This document shows positions 8,210-13,846 of a stretch of 13,846 nucleotides of DNA, piece after piece (within the stretch, counting starts at the first letter, position 1; every line of letters starts with the position of its first letter). The stretch covers positions 1-13,846 of the forward strand of contig JBELMB010000136.1 in assembly GCA_042088665.1 (NCBI GenBank), given 5' to 3'. The DNA is from JBELMB01 sp042088665 (GTDB lineage: Bacteria > Pseudomonadota > Alphaproteobacteria > Rhodobacterales > Rhodobacteraceae). The notes beneath the pieces were generated by a model that saw only the letters and a list, made by a program, of their open reading frames with translations, had not been told where the DNA came from and ran no database searches. The position numbers and the translations under genes are program-made.

Positions 8210-9841
8210 ATGGCCGCACCGATTTCGAGCGTAACGATTGTGGGCGGTGGCACCGCCGGGTGGTTGAGCGCGTTGCTGCTCAATGAAATGCTCAACCGAC
8301 GGCAGGATGCGGGCCGCCGGGTCTCTGTCACGCTGGTGGAGTCACCGAATATCCCGACGGTCGGCGTCGGTGAGGCCACGGTGCCCAACATGCCGCGCAC
8401 GCTGATGGATTGCGGCATCTCTGAAAAGCAGTTCTTTCAGGCCTGCAACGCGTCGTTCAAGCTGGGTGTGCTGTTTGATCACTGGAACGTCGACGGCGCC
8501 GGGCGGCCGATCCGCTACATCAATCCCTTCGAGACGCCGCGCCCGATCGATGGGGTCGAGATGGCCGCCTATTTCATGAAATTCGGCGCCGGGGAGCTGG
8601 ACTATGGCCACCTGACCACGCCGGCGCTTGATCTGCTGGACGAGGCGCGTGGTCCGCGCGGCTTACGTGCGCCGGATTTCTCCCGCGATGTGGGATTTGC
8701 CTATCACCTTGATGCCGGGCGCTTTGCCAACCTGTTGCGAGAGACCTGCATTGCCCGCGGTGTGACCCATCACTACGACACGCTGCAGGAAGTTGAACTG
8801 GACGAGCGGGGCTATGTATCCGCGCTGAGGTTGGAAGAGCACGGACCCATGCCGGTGGAGTTGGTGATCGATTGCACAGGCTTTCGCGGGCTCATCATCA
8901 ATGAGACGCTGGGCGGTGAATTCCTCAACTACAACAAGTACCTGCCCAATGATCGTGCGATGGCGGTGCAGATTCCGCACAGGGGGGATGCGATCGAGCC
9001 GATGACCCGCTCCACGGCGTTGGGTGCGGGCTGGACCTGGCGGGTGCCACTCTTCAACCGGATCGGAACGGGCTACGTCTATTCCAGCGCGCATCGCACC
9101 GACGAAGAAGCCCGCGACGAATTCAAGACCTGGCTGGGACCGGCTGCGGAGGGGTTGGAGCCGCGCGTGATCCCGATGCGCATCGGGCGCAACCGCGTGC
9201 CCTGGATCAAGAATTGCATTGCGATCGGGCTGTCCGGCGGGTTCATCGAACCGCTTGAATCGACGGCCATCCATATGGTCGACATGGCGGTGCGCATGTT
9301 GCTGACGCATTTCCCGGACAGGAGTTACCCGGAGGTGCTGCGCAATCGGTACAATTTGCAATCGCAGAAGCTTTATGACGAGGTGCTCGATTTCATCTGC
9401 CTGCATTACCGGATGAACAACCGGACCGACACACCGTATTGGATCGATGCGCGCACGCAGATGCAGATCTCGGACCGGTTGGAAGAGAACCTCGAGTTGT
9501 GGAAATACGCGCTTCCGCAGCCCTATGATCTGGACAGCAAGGTGCTGTTTGGCGAATCGACATATCACGCGGTGCTCTTGGGCAAGAAGGTCTACGAGAT
9601 GGGGTACGGATCGCCGAATTTCGGCGCCGGGCTGCCGCTGAACGAGGACAAGTGGTGGACCTGGCTGCAGAACCGGCGGGCGCTTTTTGCGGATATGGTG
9701 GCGCGGGCGCCGGACCACCGCCATCTGCTGCGCGATATCCGGGGCGAGTTGTCGAGCCGGGAACGCCGCGCATTGGAGCGGGGCGAGACGGTGCAGGCAG
9801 AACACGCGGCGCCGATGCTGGCCGAGAGCAGCCTCTTGTAG
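8210..9841 (+). CDS. Flavin-dependent halogenase, tryptophan halogenase family
   Basis: The 543-aa protein has the FAD-binding motif VGGGTAGWLSALLL (11-24), IPTVGVGEATVPN (48-60), the invariant lysine in CNASFK (K84, equivalent to K79 of RebH/PrnA), the halogenase motif WTWRVP (275-280) with GTGYVYSS after it, and the catalytic glutamate in EPLEST (E350, equivalent to E346 of RebH). All residues needed to form and guide hypohalous acid are therefore present. The start was set at the ATG at 8210, preceded by GAGGGGGG; the frame is open to 8120, but those 30 residues are unlike the family. The substrate is unknown: relatives act on free tryptophan, other indoles or pyrroles, and with chloride or bromide. 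No flavin reductase, synthase or transporter gene is adjacent, so the gene stands alone. It converges with ssrA. Confidence 0.92.
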   Translation: MAAPISSVTIVGGGTAGWLSALLLNEMLNRRQDAGRRVSVTLVESPNIPTVGVGEATVPNMPRTLMDCGISEKQFFQACNASFKLGVLFDHWNVDGAGRPIRYINPFETPRPIDGVEMAAYFMKFGAGELDYGHLTTPALDLLDEARGPRGLRAPDFSRDVGFAYHLDAGRFANLLRETCIARGVTHHYDTLQEVELDERGYVSALRLEEHGPMPVELVIDCTGFRGLIINETLGGEFLNYNKYLPNDRAMAVQIPHRGDAIEPMTRSTALGAGWTWRVPLFNRIGTGYVYSSAHRTDEEARDEFKTWLGPAAEGLEPRVIPMRIGRNRVPWIKNCIAIGLSGGFIEPLESTAIHMVDMAVRMLLTHFPDRSYPEVLRNRYNLQSQKLYDEVLDFICLHYRMNNRTDTPYWIDARTQMQISDRLEENLELWKYALPQPYDLDSKVLFGESTYHAVLLGKKVYEMGYGSPNFGAGLPLNEDKWWTWLQNRRALFADMVARAPDHRHLLRDIRGELSSRERRALERGETVQAEHAAPMLAESSLL

Positions 9842-9943
9842 GGGCGCGCGCGGTCCGTTCAAGCGGTGCGCGGGGCGTTTTGACGAGGGATGAATTTCGT
9901 AGCGCGGAGGTTCTGCCGCGTGGGACTGACGCCACGTGTCGTC

Positions 9944-10038
9944 GTTCTGACGCATCCTTGCCCAACGGCAGGAACCGACGCTTCAAGATAGGGGCGGAAG
10001 GCAGCAGTCCGACAGCGGTGCAAGGTGTCCTGCGGAAC
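9944..10038 (+). ncRNA. Candidate SRP (4.5S-like) RNA or similar structured RNA
   Basis: GGAAGGCAGCAG at 9996-10007 matches the conserved tip of bacterial SRP RNA (GGAA tetraloop plus the AGCA strand). The 5' side GAT-AGG-GGC (9987-9995) sits where GTC-AGG-NNN is expected, and GAT can pair with GTC (10007-10009). Outer helices fit one long hairpin: CCTTGC (9956-9961) with GCAAGG (10020-10025), and GTTCTG (9944-9949) with CGGAAC (10033-10038, one G-U). Against it: the stem just under the tetraloop (GGC/GGC) has a G-G mismatch, the 5' arm has a large bulge, and the usual CAGG reads TAGG. It could also be a structured terminator region for the halogenase gene. A longer 8-bp pairing, GGTTCTGC (9909-9916) with GCGGAACC (10032-10039), competes with the outer helix. 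Confidence 0.35.
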
Positions 10039-10075
10039 CATGTGACCCGCAAATGAACCGTCAGACGGAGAGAAG

Positions 10076-10376
10076 TGCAGGCTTCTGTTGCCAGGTGCCT
10101 GCGAACCCCGCCTTACGCTGCTAGGCGCAAGGGCTTAAAGATCGGTAACTCCGACTGCTTACGCAGCCATTGCGACCGGAGCATGATTGTCGTTGGCAAT
10201 TATGCAATATGAACCGATAACGGTGGTATCTCACCGGAGCAAAGCTACACCTTTACGCGTTCGTCGATCCTATTTCGGCCCCATTTGCCTCCAACGAAGG
10301 GACGATGGTGGAGCCGCCGGGTACCGCCCCCGGGTCCGATCCGTTTATTACATGCGCGTTTATGCCCATAGTCCCC
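10076..10376 (-). ncRNA. ssrA: tmRNA, circularly permuted two-piece form
   Basis: tmRNA rescues stalled ribosomes and adds a degradation tag. On the - strand the acceptor piece comes first (about 10376 to 10306) and ends in an encoded CCA (10308-10306). Its T-stem is CCGGG/CCCGG (10333-10329 with 10321-10317) around the loop GGCGGTA. A 23-base spacer (10305-10283) follows, then the coding piece starting GGGGCCG at 10282. The acceptor stem pairs GGGGCCG with CGGCTCC and has G-U at the third pair, the alanine identity element. Other marks are GGATCGACG near the 5' end (as in GGATTCGACG of E. coli), a pseudoknot stem CGGTG/CACCG, the tag frame at 10197-10159, and a closing hairpin GCAGGC...GCCTGC ending at 10077. 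The permuted order is that of alphaproteobacteria. TATGTT (10396-10391) may be the -10 box. Outer ends are estimates. Confidence 0.95.
10159..10197 (-). other. tmRNA proteolysis-tag reading frame
   Basis: The internal frame reads Ala-Asn-Asp-Asn-His-Ala-Pro-Val-Ala-Met-Ala-Ala then TAA. With the alanine carried by tmRNA the full tag is AANDNHAPVAMAA. The start AAND(N) is the SspB-contacting end, and the hydrophobic-Ala-Ala end is the ClpX-contacting end known from other tags. The terminal MAA replaces the LAA or VAA seen in E. coli and Caulobacter. Confidence 0.93.
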
Positions 10377-10449
10377 GAGGGAACACGTGTAACATAGGCA
10401 AGGTCGCGGCGATTGGAAAGAGGGGCAGGGCAGTTGTTGGCCGCCAGAG

Positions 10450-10496
10450 CCGAAATCTTTCAAAGATTTCGGTCCGATTTCTTCGAAAGAAATCGG
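10450..10496. terminator. Double palindromic hairpin (terminator or dispersed repeat)
   Basis: Two near-identical hairpins sit one base apart: CCGAAATCTTT-C-AAAGATTTCGG (10450-10472, 11-bp arms) and CCGATTTCTT-CGA-AAGAAATCGG (10474-10496, 10-bp arms). They lie 26 bases past the stop of the 78-aa gene on the - strand and upstream of ssrA, so they probably end the desaturase-side transcript. The similarity between the two suggests a dispersed intergenic repeat unit. Confidence 0.6.
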
Positions 10497-10522
10497 CACG
10501 AGCGGGTCCCGGCGCGTCCGGA

Positions 10523-10759
10523 TCAGCCGATGCGCCGGATCGGGGCCTGGTTGCAGAAGATCACCACTTGCCCCGAGTTTTCATAGGCGCGGTACCCACG
10601 GCGGGCCACTTCCGCCTGAAAGGCGTCCAGGCCCGCGTAGCGTTCGATATCCCGCAGCTTTCGCCGGATCACGGCCCCCTGCGCCGCAGAGCGGGACGCA
10701 AAGAGGTCTTGCAGCCATTGCTGCGACGTCAGCGGAGAGCGTTCATGGACCATGCGCAC
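10523..10759 (-). CDS. Conserved small protein of unknown function (78 aa)
   Basis: The protein reads as a basic N-terminal helix (WLQDLFASRSAAQG, VIRRKLRDIERYAG) followed by AFQAEVARRGYRAYENSGQ and VVIFCNQAPIRRI. This pattern matches small Rhodobacteraceae proteins that are sometimes labelled phosphoribosylanthranilate isomerase only because a relative sits near trpF; it is far too short for that TIM-barrel enzyme and has none of its motifs. The frame starts with GTG at 10759; an ATG at 10753 two codons later is an equal choice, as neither has a strong ribosome site. It follows the desaturase gene by 66 bases on the same strand and is probably co-transcribed with it. Confidence 0.7.
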   Translation of the reverse strand: MRMVHERSPLTSQQWLQDLFASRSAAQGAVIRRKLRDIERYAGLDAFQAEVARRGYRAYENSGQVVIFCNQAPIRRIG

Positions 10760-10825
10760 AGGCTCGCGCAGCTTGGTGAACAGCCGGTTAATGCCCCTCC
10801 ACCCAAGCGCAACGGCCTGTCAGTC

Positions 10826-11737
10826 TCACTCAGAACGCTGCGCGTTTTGAGAAAGATCCCGCACATAGCCGCGGGTGAAACGGGCGTAGCCCTGTTCCGT
10901 CTCTTTCAGATGCGCTGCCATCAACGCGTGCAAGTCTGGCAATTTGTGAAATGGCACGGCGGGGTAGGTGTGATGCTCCGCATGGTAGGGCATGTTCCAG
11001 GCCAGCCAGCGCAGCGCGCCTGTCGTGAAGGTGGTGCGCGTGTTTTCGAACATGTTCGACACGTATGCGCAGCGCCCGTGCTCTGCGAGAAGATACAAAC
11101 GCAGCGCCGGTTGTCCCAGCACCATCGGGAGCACCCAGACCCAGATCAGCACGGCACTTTGGACCGCCACTGACCCGCCAAGCAAAAGGGCATAGCCCAG
11201 AACCATCCAGCGCGCCTCGGCCTTGATCTCTGCCCTGCGCGCTGCGGGCACATAGGGCGCATCGCAGAGCCCCCGTGCGTTATGCCAGAGCGTCCTTGCA
11301 AGGCTAGCCCACAGAGGCAGACCGCTGACATACCAAATATAGCCGCGCCCAGTTTGGGGCTTGGGCTCTGCCAGTTCGGGGTCCTTGCCCGGCACTTGTG
11401 TGTGGCGGTGGTGGGCGTAGTGAAAGAACCGAAACCATGCGGGGGGCAACCCGCCGACAAATCCGCAAAATTGCCCCACCCGAAGGTTCAGCCAACGGCT
11501 TTGAAACGGGGTGTCGTGCGTTGTCTCGTGTTGCAGCGTGAAAAGAAACACCAGCAACAGGCCCTGCACGGGCAAAAGCCCCCCCCAGAACGGTATGCGC
11601 GCGGCAATCGCCACGCCACAGACAAGGATCAGACCAAGATGCCCGGCCAGATGCAAAAGCCCGCGCCGGTCGTTGGCCTGCGTCAGATAGGCCCGCGTGT
11701 CTGCGGGCAGGCTTGCGAGGAAACTGCGATGATCCAT
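10826..11737 (-). CDS. Membrane fatty acid desaturase/hydroxylase family protein
   Basis: The 303-aa integral membrane protein carries the His boxes of the di-iron desaturase superfamily: HETTH (70-74), HYAHHRH (106-112) and HAEHH (252-256), with a further AEH at 218-220. Hydrophobic pairs at about 28-68 and 176-213 fit the usual membrane topology. Such enzymes insert double bonds or hydroxyl groups into acyl chains or related lipids using O2. The exact substrate (acyl lipid, acyl-CoA, carotenoid-like) cannot be told. The start at 11737 (MDHRSF) was chosen because the frame upstream is noise that crosses a transposase remnant. The ribosome site is weak (GAAACCAC). The IS fragment about 100 bases upstream may have altered its promoter. 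Confidence 0.88.
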   Translation of the reverse strand: MDHRSFLASLPADTRAYLTQANDRRGLLHLAGHLGLILVCGVAIAARIPFWGGLLPVQGLLLVFLFTLQHETTHDTPFQSRWLNLRVGQFCGFVGGLPPAWFRFFHYAHHRHTQVPGKDPELAEPKPQTGRGYIWYVSGLPLWASLARTLWHNARGLCDAPYVPAARRAEIKAEARWMVLGYALLLGGSVAVQSAVLIWVWVLPMVLGQPALRLYLLAEHGRCAYVSNMFENTRTTFTTGALRWLAWNMPYHAEHHTYPAVPFHKLPDLHALMAAHLKETEQGYARFTRGYVRDLSQNAQRSE

Positions 11738-11834
11738 GTGGTTTCGTCCGCGGTCAGGTTCGTATGGCCTCGATACGCGCAGGTGACACCGTGGCCCAGA
11801 ACAGGTCAAGAGCCCGTGCGCCCGAGCCACGCGA

Positions 11835-12221
11835 CCCGCCACTTTCTGTCGTCTTGACCGATTGGCTCTCAACAATTCCAGCAGTCGGCAAAGGGCCGCG
11901 CCCGGCCAGAACACGCGATGCACGGACCAGCGTGCCGTTCTGACATTCCAGTTCTGCGCTGTTTTGCAGCAGGTAGACGTAGTTTCGGACAGTCGCAAAT
12001 GGGGAGAAATCCCGCAGGAGCAGTGCCCACTGGCAGCCGGTCGCAGCAATGTCTTGAATCGCGTCCCGCACTGACCGCATTTTGATGCGGCGCGGACGCC
12101 CGACCTTTGACTTGGCAAGCCCGAACGGTTTGATGAGCGCCCATTCGGCATCGATGGTATCGCTTGCACAACGCAGAGCGCGCCGGTCATAGTCAGAACG
12201 AGTGATGTCAGTTCAGGGCAT
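11835..12221 (-). pseudogene. Truncated IS5-family transposase, N-terminal part
   Basis: The frame reads TDAEW-like SDTIDAEWALIKP, VGRPR, AIQDIAATGCQWALL, FSPFATVRNYVY and GIVESQSVKTTESGG, the N-terminal third to half of a common IS5-type transposase. The likely start ATG (12221-12219) is followed after one codon by TGA (12213-12215), so the N-terminus carries a nonsense mutation. Homology stops just after TTESGG near 11835; the frame then runs on as unrelated sequence to 11754. The catalytic C-terminal part is missing. The remnant lies directly upstream of the desaturase gene. I found no clear inverted repeat at either side. Confidence 0.85.
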
Positions 12222-12346
12222 GGGTTTCTTCAGGTTTCGCGACTCGGATGACTCACAAATGGCTGAAATCATTCAGCCTTGTTTTCGGCTGGTCTCTTGG
12301 CGAGGGTCTCAAGCTACCGGAGTTCCCTTTTTCGACTCTTTGAGTT

Positions 12347-13120
12347 ATGCGCGCATGGAAACATGCGTTTTCAATGCACCGAGGCAATAAGCCGCTTAAA
12401 CGCGCGGGAACGAAGCCATCAGAGGGAAATGGAATAGACTGGTCTGAACTCGCCAACTGGAACGAATATACGAAGATACTAATTGGCCTATTTGCTCTCG
12501 TGTCGCCACCCATAATTATCCCTTTGTTTCTTGGGATAGTATCAGGCCTCTCAACATCGGAAAAACGGCAGGTTGCAAATGCCGGTTCGATTAGTTTTGG
12601 AATTACGATGTGGGTTTTTATTTTCTTCGGCGGTGGGTTGCTGGATGTGTTCGGAATTTCGATCGAAGTATTCAGGATAGCGGGTGGGTTCCTTTTGTTT
12701 CTTATTGCCTTGGATATGTTGCGCTCGGAGGCACCCTCCGAGAGCAGCTTTGAAAAGCCAAATGCTCAAAAAATTTCTTCAGCGTTCGCAGCGGGGATCG
12801 TTCCACTTGCAATTCCAATTCTGGCTGGCCCGGGCGCAATCAGCACAGTTGTTGTCTTTGCGAATATTCATGAGGGAATTGAACACAAAATTCTTGTTTC
12901 GGCTGTCATTTTGACGCTGGTGGCTTATCTTGTAATTCTTCTGAATATTATCTCGGTTTCCGAGAGACTGATAGGTCGGAACGTGACGATCATTTTCAAC
13001 AAGATCATGGGGCTCATTATTTGCGCGATTGCCTTCGAGTTCATACTTGATGGAATTGCAGGGCACTTCCCTCAGTTGGAAACCATTCATGACGCCAAAA
13101 TTATCGAGTCTGACCATTAG
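12347..13120 (+). CDS. MarC family integral membrane protein
   Basis: The 257-aa protein has about six hydrophobic segments (roughly 42-66, 80-104, 107-124, 148-172, 178-200, 216-236) and the family blocks LFALVSPPIIIPLFLGI (48-64) and PLAIPILAGPGAIST (153-167). The MarC/UPF0056 family is of uncertain function; it was once linked to multiple antibiotic resistance and is now treated as putative transporters. The start is uncertain: ATG 12347 gives an unusual basic 40-residue leader, and ATG 12374 is a shorter option; neither has a clear ribosome site. Base composition is unlike the neighbours: 12901-12960 is 40% G+C, while 9721-9780 in the halogenase gene is 67%. With transposase debris on both sides this suggests horizontal acquisition. 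12222-12346 holds no other gene that I see. Confidence 0.85.
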   Translation: MRAWKHAFSMHRGNKPLKRAGTKPSEGNGIDWSELANWNEYTKILIGLFALVSPPIIIPLFLGIVSGLSTSEKRQVANAGSISFGITMWVFIFFGGGLLDVFGISIEVFRIAGGFLLFLIALDMLRSEAPSESSFEKPNAQKISSAFAAGIVPLAIPILAGPGAISTVVVFANIHEGIEHKILVSAVILTLVAYLVILLNIISVSERLIGRNVTIIFNKIMGLIICAIAFEFILDGIAGHFPQLETIHDAKIIESDH

Positions 13121-13171
13121 AAAGTGAGCAACCCCACTTGAGTGGCCCAGTCTGAATGTCAGTGTCAGAGC

Positions 13172-13257
13172 TCATCGCCAGTAAGTGACCAGTGCTGCGA
13201 AGGCGATGGCTGATGACAAGAAGACCTTCGAGCGCCTGTCGTATCGGAACGCCCCAA
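13172..13257 (-). pseudogene. C-terminal scrap of an IS5-family (IS427-like) transposase
   Basis: On the - strand the frame reads LGAFRYDRRSKVFL, SSAIAFAALVTYWR and TGA. This matches the usual C-terminus of IS427-type transposases (RYDRCPKVFLSAIALAALVIYWL-like, from memory). Only about 28 codons remain. It breaks exactly where the inverted repeat of another IS begins at 13258, so that element probably inserted here. The sequence 13121-13171 past the stop, including CCACTTGAGTGG, is probably the remaining end of this IS. Confidence 0.7.
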
Positions 13258-13277
13258 GGGCATTGTTGCACAAATCG
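13258..13277 (-). repeat. Terminal inverted repeat of an IS5-family (IS903-like) element
   Basis: GGGCATTGTTGCACAAATCG resembles the GGC(A/T)TTGTTGCA(C/A)AAATC ends of IS903-type elements. It sits 35 bases past the stop of the transposase remnant at 13313-13603, the right place for the element's 3' end. The other end is not in the window. Confidence 0.65.
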
Positions 13278-13312
13278 CCTGAAGGCCGGAGGTCCCTTTT
13301 CCCCGGACGGAT

Positions 13313-13603
13313 TTATCCTACGGCCTCTGTTACGGGCATGCCAAGAACTGTGTAGCGGTTCAGGACGGCGATGCGGACCTAGATTTCTGCGACCTGCCGG
13401 TCGAAGTCGCTCGACATCAGGGATTGGCCGAGAAGCTTTATGCAGTTCATCTTGGTCTCGACGCGGCTTCGGCGGTGGTATCGGCTCCAACGTCGCCACA
13501 ATGCCTTGCCAAGATAGCGGGAGGCACGCACCGCCTCGTTTCGCGTGACGGCACCGGCGCTCGTAGGCTTCCACGGTTTGGCGTTCTTGCGCGGGGGGGG
13601 TGC
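13313..13603 (-). pseudogene. C-terminal part of an IS5-family (IS903-like) transposase with a nonsense codon
   Basis: The frame reads PPRKNAKPWKP, RNEAVRASRYLGKALWRRWS, YHRRSRVETKMNCIKLLGQ and DFDRQVAEI, then TAG (13379-13381), then VRIAVLNRYTVLG, MPVTEAVG and TAA at 13313. The segment YHRRSRVETKM holds the conserved catalytic E region of IS5-type DDE transposases. The in-frame TAG, probably from CAG, cuts off the last 21 residues, and the N-terminal two thirds are absent. Upstream the frame stays open to the window edge (13604-13792), but that stretch is not recognisable as transposase. A run of eight G (13593-13600) sits at the junction. Confidence 0.8.
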
Positions 13604-13792
13604 CGAGATATCCGCGCCGAGTTCAACCGCATCGGCCTCAAGCCTGGTCCGGATCTCGGGCATGGCAGCTCCCCAACCGGCGAATGTTACCGCGGCATAA
13701 TTCGCTCGCCTCGCGGATCCACGTCCAAGCTCGTGAGAGAAGCGCCTGGGATGGATCTCAATCGGTAAATCGGCAAGGGTGCGAGCCTGATC

Positions 13793-13846
13793 GACGATCC
13801 GGTTGGCAAAGGTATCAATGACGAACGCGACATAGACGAACCCGCG
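13793..13846 (-). pseudogene. IS3-family transposase (integrase core) fragment at the window edge
   Basis: The first 18 codons read from the right edge, RGFVYVAFVIDTFANRIV, match the first catalytic-Asp strand of IS3-family integrase cores (VYVAFVIDxFxRRIVGW). After IV the sequence departs from the family (DQARTLADLPIEIHPRRF). The fragment may continue beyond the window. It is short, so the call rests on one motif. Confidence 0.6.

Noticed and set aside
8663..9955. 430-codon - strand frame opposite the halogenase gene
   Set aside because: It lies entirely antisense to a gene with all catalytic motifs and shows no domain of its own.
10283..10305. Phage or island attachment site at the tmRNA CCA end
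   Set aside because: No integrase gene and no repeat of the tmRNA end elsewhere in the window.
10187..11173. 328-codon + strand frame over ssrA, the 78-aa gene and the desaturase gene
   Set aside because: It crosses the tmRNA gene and two - strand genes; its translation has no motif.
11835..13257. Composite transposon with two copies of the same IS around MarC
   Set aside because: The left remnant (CQW / KTTESGG type) and the right remnant (IS427 C-terminus type) come from different IS5 subgroups, and no matching inverted repeats were found.
13207..13356. Small + strand frame beginning MADDKKTFERLSYRN
   Set aside because: It is the antisense of the IS427-like transposase C-terminus and runs through the IS903-like inverted repeat, so it is not a real gene.

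Overview
The window is a G+C-rich alphaproteobacterial chromosome segment, most likely from a marine Rhodobacteraceae (Roseobacter-type) bacterium. The evidence is the gene families (alpha-type SspB, DUF4169, RHH protein, Rhodobacteraceae-type lipoprotein), the codon bias of the core genes, and above all a circularly permuted two-piece tmRNA gene, a form known from alphaproteobacteria.

Left part (173-3817, + strand): a small lipoprotein, an RlmI-type 23S rRNA methyltransferase whose stop codon overlaps the start of a PIN-domain protein, and an iron-type ABC transporter ATPase without its permease. Middle (3822-8008, - strand): in transcription order chrA (chromate efflux), sspB (ClpXP adaptor), fumC (class II fumarase, with a strong hairpin after its stop), a DUF4169 protein, and an overlapping ribbon-helix-helix protein. 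The + and - blocks converge at 3815-3824.

8210-10500: a flavin-dependent halogenase of the tryptophan-halogenase family (+), then an RNA-rich stretch with no protein gene. It holds the permuted tmRNA gene ssrA on the - strand (tag ANDNHAPVAMAA), a possible SRP-like RNA on the + strand, and a double palindromic hairpin. SspB and ssrA belong to one pathway: tmRNA tags stalled peptides and SspB hands tagged proteins to ClpXP.

10523-11737 (- strand): a membrane fatty acid desaturase-type enzyme followed by a small conserved protein of unknown function. From about 11.8 kb to the right edge the DNA is accessory: pieces of at least four different transposase genes (three IS5-type, one IS3-type), all broken, surround one intact A+T-rich MarC-family membrane protein gene that looks acquired.

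I do not see a clearly new multi-gene system. The best leads are the two RNA elements, the lone halogenase and the IS-bounded MarC islet.
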